From positions 1-64,000 of the forward strand of contig CAIYUN010000087.1 in the NCBI GenBank assembly GCA_903929355.1: a DNA stretch of 64,000 nt, given 5' to 3'. Both the position numbers and the translations under genes were made by a program. Position 1 is the first letter of the stretch. Each line of letters starts with the position of its first letter. Positions 60,020 through 64,000 of this stretch are shown here, one piece after another. Source of the DNA: an uncultured Opitutaceae bacterium (GTDB lineage: Bacteria > Verrucomicrobiota > Verrucomicrobiia > Opitutales > Opitutaceae). The notes beneath the pieces are model-generated. The model was not told the origin of the DNA and searched no databases. It saw only the letters and a list, made by a program, of their open reading frames with translations.

Positions 60020-60784
60020 ATGCTGGCGAACTCCCGCTCCTTCCGACTGATGGGCCTGATCTTGACGGGGATCGCCATGGCCCCGGGCGGAGCGTGGGCA
60101 CGCGTGGGCGAGACGCGGGCGGACATTGAGAAACGCATTGTGCAGCCGGGGGTCGGCAGGATTTTACAAGGCGACCCCGCTTCGGGCAATCCCGCCAATC
60201 CCGCCAATCCTGCCCCGCCTGGCCCCGCCAGCACTCCGGGGACCGGTGCCGCCGGCACCGGTCGGCGCGGCGCATTCGGCGGTGGTCGCGGCGGGCGCGC
60301 CGCCCTGACCCTTGATCCCTTTCGCGAGATCCGTCCCTTTCTGCCCAAGTCGCTGGTGGAGGTGACTTATCTCAAGTCAGATGCGCCCATCAACCCGACC
60401 GCGCCGAAGACGGATGTGCCCCTTCCTCCCATCGTCAATCTGCTCAATCCCGAAACCTGCTGGCACCAACATGTCCTGTATTCCAGTGGCCGCTCGGTCA
60501 TCGAGGCCTATGTGCGCGTCGGGGTGGCATTGAGCGAGTTTGAGGTGAATGGAGTGTTGGCGCTGAACAAGGGCGGCTCGGTTTGGAAAAAAGTCGACAA
60601 TGGGTCCGTGGAAAGCGGCATTGGCACCGAGTATATTTTGGACGACGGCTCCATCCGGGCGAAGCAGGACGGCAATGCCCTGCTGATTTTTGCCACCAAG
60701 GTGGACGATTACATTCTGGAACAGCAGAAGGGCGCGGCGACGGTCGAGCAAGGCAAGGCGCCGACCAGCGTGCTGGGCTTTTGA
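60020..60784 (+). CDS. Exported protein with Gly/Arg-rich insert, unknown function
   Basis: 254 aa from ATG 60020 (MLANSRSFRLMGLILTGIAM), with a signal peptide ending near AWA. Then TRADIEKRIVQPGVGRIL, a Pro/Asn-rich stretch (NPANPANPAPPGPA) and a GRRGAFGGGRGGRAAL segment precede a folded part EIRPFLPKSLVEVTYLKSDA and EAYVRVGVALSEFEVNGVLA, FATKVDDYILEQQKGAATVE. No family recognised; probably periplasmic. Confidence 0.6.
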   Translation: MLANSRSFRLMGLILTGIAMAPGGAWARVGETRADIEKRIVQPGVGRILQGDPASGNPANPANPAPPGPASTPGTGAAGTGRRGAFGGGRGGRAALTLDPFREIRPFLPKSLVEVTYLKSDAPINPTAPKTDVPLPPIVNLLNPETCWHQHVLYSSGRSVIEAYVRVGVALSEFEVNGVLALNKGGSVWKKVDNGSVESGIGTEYILDDGSIRAKQDGNALLIFATKVDDYILEQQKGAATVEQGKAPTSVLGF

Positions 60785-60818
60785 GGGCGCGCCCGCCGCG
60801 ACTTCCGTCCGGTCTGGC

Positions 60819-61409
60819 CTACGGCTTGACCGAGGGAACCCTGGCCAGGGCGGCTGCCAGCGCCTTGCGTGCGGCGTCGAGCTGGACCTGGCGCTGGGCC
60901 GCCAGCAGGCCGTTGTCACTCGCGGCCTTTTCCGCGGCGACGGCGCGCTGCTTTTCCTGATCGAGGAGCTGGAGCACCGTGTTGAGGCGGACCGCCGCCG
61001 CCGCCACTTCCTCCTGGGCCTGCTGGCGGGAGAGTTGGAGCCCATCGGCGGCGATTTTCTTCTCCTCGGCGATGACGCGGGCGGACTCTGCGGCGGCCTG
61101 GCTGGCCTCGTCCGTGGCGGTCCGCGCAGCCGCCTCGGCGGCGGCCAGCGCGTTGCGGGTCTCGGTGAGCCGTTGTTGGGCGCTGGCGGCCTCCTGCCGG
61201 GCCTGCCGGGTCTCCTCCTTGCTGGCGGCCAGCGCGTCAGCAGCCTGTTTTTCCGCGTCGGCCAGGCGACGGCTGATCTCCGTCTGGTCGGACACCGCCT
61301 GATGCTCGACCAGCTCGCCCGCGTTCCTGGCCTCATAATAGAGGAATCCGAAATACGCGGCAAACGCCACGGCGAGCAGCAGGAGGGCCGCGAGGGCGAA
61401 GTTTTTCAT
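60819..61409 (-). CDS. Membrane-anchored coiled-coil protein
   Basis: 196 aa: one N-terminal helix (NFALAALLLLAVAFAAYFGF) then a nearly continuous Ala/Glu/Gln/Arg coiled coil (DAEKQAADALAASKEETRQA, ESARVIAEEKKIAADGLQLS, VLQLLDQEKQRAVAAEKAAS) with no Pro until the end. Likely an inner-membrane protein with a long periplasmic or cytosolic stalk. No specific family; composition resembles TolA/SMC-like low-complexity helices. Confidence 0.6.
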   Translation of the reverse strand: MKNFALAALLLLAVAFAAYFGFLYYEARNAGELVEHQAVSDQTEISRRLADAEKQAADALAASKEETRQARQEAASAQQRLTETRNALAAAEAAARTATDEASQAAAESARVIAEEKKIAADGLQLSRQQAQEEVAAAAVRLNTVLQLLDQEKQRAVAAEKAASDNGLLAAQRQVQLDAARKALAAALARVPSVKP

Positions 61410-61473
61410 GGCGGAGCGAAGCTCACTCAGGCTGATCCGGGCTGGAGGCGGTTCAACCTAAATTCGGCAGTTG

Positions 61474-61655
61474 GTCACAGAGCACACCGAGAAAAAATCC
61501 GAGGTCACAGAGGAAGGCATCGAACGGCGGGAAGGTCTGGGAGTCGCCCACCGGGTGCGATGGTTGCAGCCACCATGGATTGTTTAAGTGCTTTGCTCTG
61601 TGAACTCTGTGTCCGCCCTCTGTGCCCTCTGTGTCACTCGTCCGTGGTTTTTATG
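61474..61655. repeat. CACAGAG / CTCTGTG word repeats and ACCACGGA word
   Basis: GGTCACAGAGCACACCGAG and AGGTCACAGAGGAAGG on one side, CTCTGTGAACTCTGTGTCC and CCTCTGTGCCCTCTGTGTCA on the other, form a diffuse inverted pair around a ~60-bp spacer. The right end overlaps the last ~7 codons of the PfkB gene (stop at 61634), so its C-terminus (IKTTDE) is partly repeat-encoded. Related words occur at about 14316-14362 and 46510-46545. Confidence 0.6.
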
Positions 61656-62551
61656 TTCAAATCAAATTCGGCGATGCCCGGGCTGGCGGAGTTGGCGGCG
61701 GCGCGGGGCAGCGCAAAGGCGACCGCGTCCGCGAGCGGGCGCGCCTCGTGGAACAGCGCGTGGAGCACGCAGGCAAAGAGCACATCGCCGGAGCCTGTGG
61801 CCGAAACCTCGATGACCGTGGGCGGGGCCAGACTATCCGGCGGCACCCCCGGCCCGGCGAACCAGACGGGGCGCGGCCCGTCGGTGATGATCCAGGCAGG
61901 GTGGGGCCAACGTGCCTGCGCCAACCGCAGCCGCCGGGCGAGGTCGGCGGCTTCCGTGTCGGAGCCGGGCGGCAGCAGCCCGTCGAACTCCTGCCGGTTG
62001 ATCTTGACCAGCCGCAGGGGCTGCTCGACGAGCCAGGCGAGGGGAGGGCCATGGCTGTCGGCAACCAGGGGTGCGCGCCGGGCCCAGGCGGCGACGGCCG
62101 CACGCAACGTGTCCGCACCCGGGTCGTCCCAGCCGGGAAAACTGCCGCAGAACGCGAGCACGTCCGCGGGTGACCGTTGGGCGGACAGAAAACGGGCGCA
62201 GGCGTCCGCGGCCTCCGGATCGGGTGCGACATCGGGGCCGAGGAAGGTCGTCTCAGGCTGTCCGGGTGCACGCACGACCAGTCCGGTCCGGGTGGGACGC
62301 GCGCCGTGGAAGATCTCGGCCGGCCAGCCCTGACGGGCCAGCCAGGCGGCGCATTCGTCACCCGCTGCGCCGCCCGCGAAGCAGAGGGAATTCGTGGGCG
62401 TGCCCAGTCGATGGAGCATTTTGGACACATTGATCCCCTTGCCGCCGACTTGAAACGACCCGGCGCGCGCGCGCTGGGTCCGGCCCGGAGCCCAGGTGGC
62501 GAAATCGAAGGTGCGTTCGGCGAGCAGGTTGCCGGTGAGGGTGAGGATCAT
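61634..62551 (-). CDS. PfkB-family sugar kinase (1-phosphofructokinase/tagatose-6-phosphate kinase-like)
   Basis: 305 aa from ATG 62551 (MILTLTGNLLAERTFDFATW). The substrate motif FQVGGKGINVSKMLHRLG (about 34-51) and the C-terminal ATGSGDVLFACVLHALF with the catalytic Asp in GSGD are the PfkB signatures; the N-terminal form resembles 1-phosphofructokinase/LacC rather than ribokinase. It phosphorylates a sugar phosphate, feeding glycolysis. No PTS genes flank it. The last codons overlap a repeat word. Confidence 0.85.
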   Translation of the reverse strand: MILTLTGNLLAERTFDFATWAPGRTQRARAGSFQVGGKGINVSKMLHRLGTPTNSLCFAGGAAGDECAAWLARQGWPAEIFHGARPTRTGLVVRAPGQPETTFLGPDVAPDPEAADACARFLSAQRSPADVLAFCGSFPGWDDPGADTLRAAVAAWARRAPLVADSHGPPLAWLVEQPLRLVKINRQEFDGLLPPGSDTEAADLARRLRLAQARWPHPAWIITDGPRPVWFAGPGVPPDSLAPPTVIEVSATGSGDVLFACVLHALFHEARPLADAVAFALPRAAANSASPGIAEFDLNIKTTDE

Positions 62552-62690
62552 ACGGGGCGGGAGAAATCCAGCTGGATCCAAATGATCTTCTGGGACGGAT
62601 CCAACCTCATTGTCGGCGGCCCCCCGGGCCTGAATCCGACCGTCCATTCCCGCGGATTGTGGCCGGCGGAATCCCCTGTCCGGCCCGGGC

Positions 62691-63497
62691 TCACGGCGCC
62701 GGGCTGGTGAACGCGACCACGGGTGCCGCCGCGGGTGGCGGTGGATTCTGGTGGCTGATGAGGAGGGCGGTCGCGGTGCCGACCTTGGTCTTCACGGTGA
62801 ATTTCAACGGGAGCCGGTCGGGGTCATTGGAAATCCACACCTGGATCGCGCCGCCCTTTTTGAACATGCCCTTGGGGGTGCCGTTCATGGCGGGCGTGAG
62901 CAGCATCGCATCGCGCTTGCCCGAGGGGGTGTCGATCTTCTCGACCTGCAGCGCGGTGACGGTCAGGGAGTAAAACTCATTGTCGAACAACACGAGGGCG
63001 GGGTGGGTGGCCCCCGGCTTCAGATCCCAGGCCCGGGCTTGGATGAGCACGGTGATGAGGTCCATCGGCCGGCCGCCCGGCGGCATGGCCAGCGTGGCGT
63101 TGCGCTCGGGCCGGAGCGGGTCCACGTAACTGGCCGATTGACGCTGGTAGTCAAAGTTCACCGCCATCAGCGTCTGCTTTTTCCCCGCCGTGGTGGCGGC
63201 ACGGGCGGTGGTCAACAGCCCGTCCATGGCGTCGAAGTGCGCGACCACCTCGCCGGTGAAGGGGTAGAGCATCCCGATGATGCCCTTGGTCTCGGTCAGG
63301 GTGGTCACCCGCGTCTGCGAACGGCCGTCAATTTTGTCGGCGCTGGCCGTCACCTGCACCTCGCCGGCATTGCTGAAGATGCCCCAGCCCACCCGGAAAG
63401 TGAACGCCTCCCCCGGCTGCAGGGCCACCGCCTCGCCGGCCCGCGCGGGGCGCAGGCTGGCAAGCAACAAGGGGAGCAATAAAAGCAGGGATTTCAC
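62691..63497 (-). CDS. Exported DUF3108 domain protein
   Basis: 268 aa with signal peptide MKSLLLLLPLLLASLRPARA. The domain shows LQPGEAFTFRVGWGIFSNAG, MLYPFTGEVVAHFDAMDGLL, GGRPMDLITVLIQARAWDLK, TALQVEKIDTPSGKRDAMLL and IQVWISNDPDRLPLKFTVKT, the DUF3108 pattern. The C-terminus is Pro/Ala-rich. Function unknown, probably periplasmic. The gap 62552-62690 shows nothing. Confidence 0.8.
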   Translation of the reverse strand: MKSLLLLLPLLLASLRPARAGEAVALQPGEAFTFRVGWGIFSNAGEVQVTASADKIDGRSQTRVTTLTETKGIIGMLYPFTGEVVAHFDAMDGLLTTARAATTAGKKQTLMAVNFDYQRQSASYVDPLRPERNATLAMPPGGRPMDLITVLIQARAWDLKPGATHPALVLFDNEFYSLTVTALQVEKIDTPSGKRDAMLLTPAMNGTPKGMFKKGGAIQVWISNDPDRLPLKFTVKTKVGTATALLISHQNPPPPAAAPVVAFTSPAP

Positions 63498-63608
63498 CGG
63501 GGAATGAATGAAAGATGAATGACGAAATCAGCACCGGCGGAGGGAGCAACCGGCCTGAGGGACAGAAGCTCACCCTGTCTGGTCCTGGGGGAAACGCGAG
63601 TCCAAAGC

Positions 63609-64000
63609 TCAGTTTCGCCAAAGGTTGTACTTAAGGATGGCGTAGATGGCACGAAAACCATCGCGCCAGCCGATTTTTTTACCCTCGGCGTAGGTTCGGC
63701 CGTAGTAGCTGATCCCCACCTCATAGATGGTGCAGCCCAGCCGGGCGACTTTGGCGGTGATTTCGGGCTCAAACCCAAAGCGGTTTTCCTCCAGGGTGAT
63801 CTTTTTCAGGATTTCCCGGCGGAAGACTTTATAACAGGTCTCCATGTCGGTGACATTGATGTTGGTCAGCATGTTCGAGAGCAACGTGAGGAAACGGTTG
63901 CCGACCATGTGCCAGAAATAGACCACGCGGTGCGCGTCGGCCCCCATGAAACGCGAGCCAAAGACGACATCGGCCCGGCCGGCCAGGATGGGTGCGAGCA
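63609..64000 (-). CDS. Glycosyltransferase family 2, 5' end cut by window
   Basis: About 130 C-terminal codons are visible, reading [20 protein letters not shown] then [40 protein letters not shown] and [20 protein letters not shown]. The [10 protein letters not shown] and [10 protein letters not shown] blocks are typical of DPM1-like polyprenyl-phosphate glycosyltransferases. The catalytic N-terminus lies beyond the right edge. Shorter and more canonical than the GT2 at 48206. Confidence 0.88.
   Translation of the reverse strand, partial: LAPILAGRADVVFGSRFMGADAHRVVYFWHMVGNRFLTLLSNMLTNINVTDMETCYKVFRREILKKITLEENRFGFEPEITAKVARLGCTIYEVGISYYGRTYAEGKKIGWRDGFRAIYAILKYNLWRN

Overview
The window is GC-rich bacterial chromosome. 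The gene set (gap-pgk-tpiA, recN, ligA, rplU-rpmA, frr, proB, hisF, gcvP), the exported glycoside hydrolases of GH2, GH3 and GH65-like type, the RhaEW-type rhamnose enzyme and the very dense short intergenic hairpin repeats all suggest a free-living polysaccharide-degrading member of Verrucomicrobiota, most likely Opitutaceae. That placement is an inference from gene content; no rRNA gene is present.

Layout. 1-5.6 kb: a partial GH2 lipoprotein, a divergent exported lactonase and an MFS transporter. 5.8-10.5 kb: a variant UvrA, a small membrane protein, and a sugar-nucleotide epimerase flanked by two direct copies of a ~237-bp repeat. 11-14.3 kb: glycolytic gap-pgk-tpiA. 14.6-16.3 kb: recN. 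16.6-20.5 kb: an accessory island made of tRNA-Leu(CAA), two tandem cassettes that each end in a 60-bp copy of the tRNA 3' half, a RelE/ParE-like toxin-antitoxin pair, a decayed phage portal gene, and tRNA-Pro(GGG). 20.6-27.1 kb: ligA, a phage-head-like orphan, exported proteins, ctaG and a pyrimidine-dimer glycosylase. 27.4-31 kb: a Pro/Ala-rich membrane protein, a PIN toxin with a small partner gene, proB and frr. 31.2-35.4 kb: a rhamnose catabolic operon (aldolase/dehydrogenase fusion, rhamnulokinase, GAF protein). 35.7-43.1 kb: ppk1, GH3, DUF2062, desaturase, rRNA methyltransferase. 43.2-47.4 kb: a LapA-like protein, gcvP and a histidine phosphatase. 47.4-56.4 kb: envelope and glycan genes (lipoprotein, GT2, epimerase, YihY, GYF protein, GH65-like enzyme, sugar transferase). 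56.4-64 kb: hisF, a lyase-like protein, rpmA/rplU, small exported proteins, a PfkB kinase, a DUF3108 protein and a partial GT2.

The most unusual feature is the tRNA-Leu locus. Cassette 1 (16681-18031) and cassette 2 (18032-18714) share a gap-free 190-bp left end (17 mismatches by my count), a gap-free 121-bp right end (17 mismatches) and a perfect 60-bp terminal copy of the tRNA-Leu 3' half, but have different interiors. Each carries two short hairpins that look like tRNA anticodon arms. No integrase is visible. I interpret this as an array of small site-specific mobile cassettes anchored in a tRNA gene.

The second theme is repeat invasion. At least six families of hairpin-forming 'word' repeats fill nearly every gap, and three different ones lie inside the gcvP reading frame, at the mid-protein linker, in a C-terminal-half loop and at the C-terminus.
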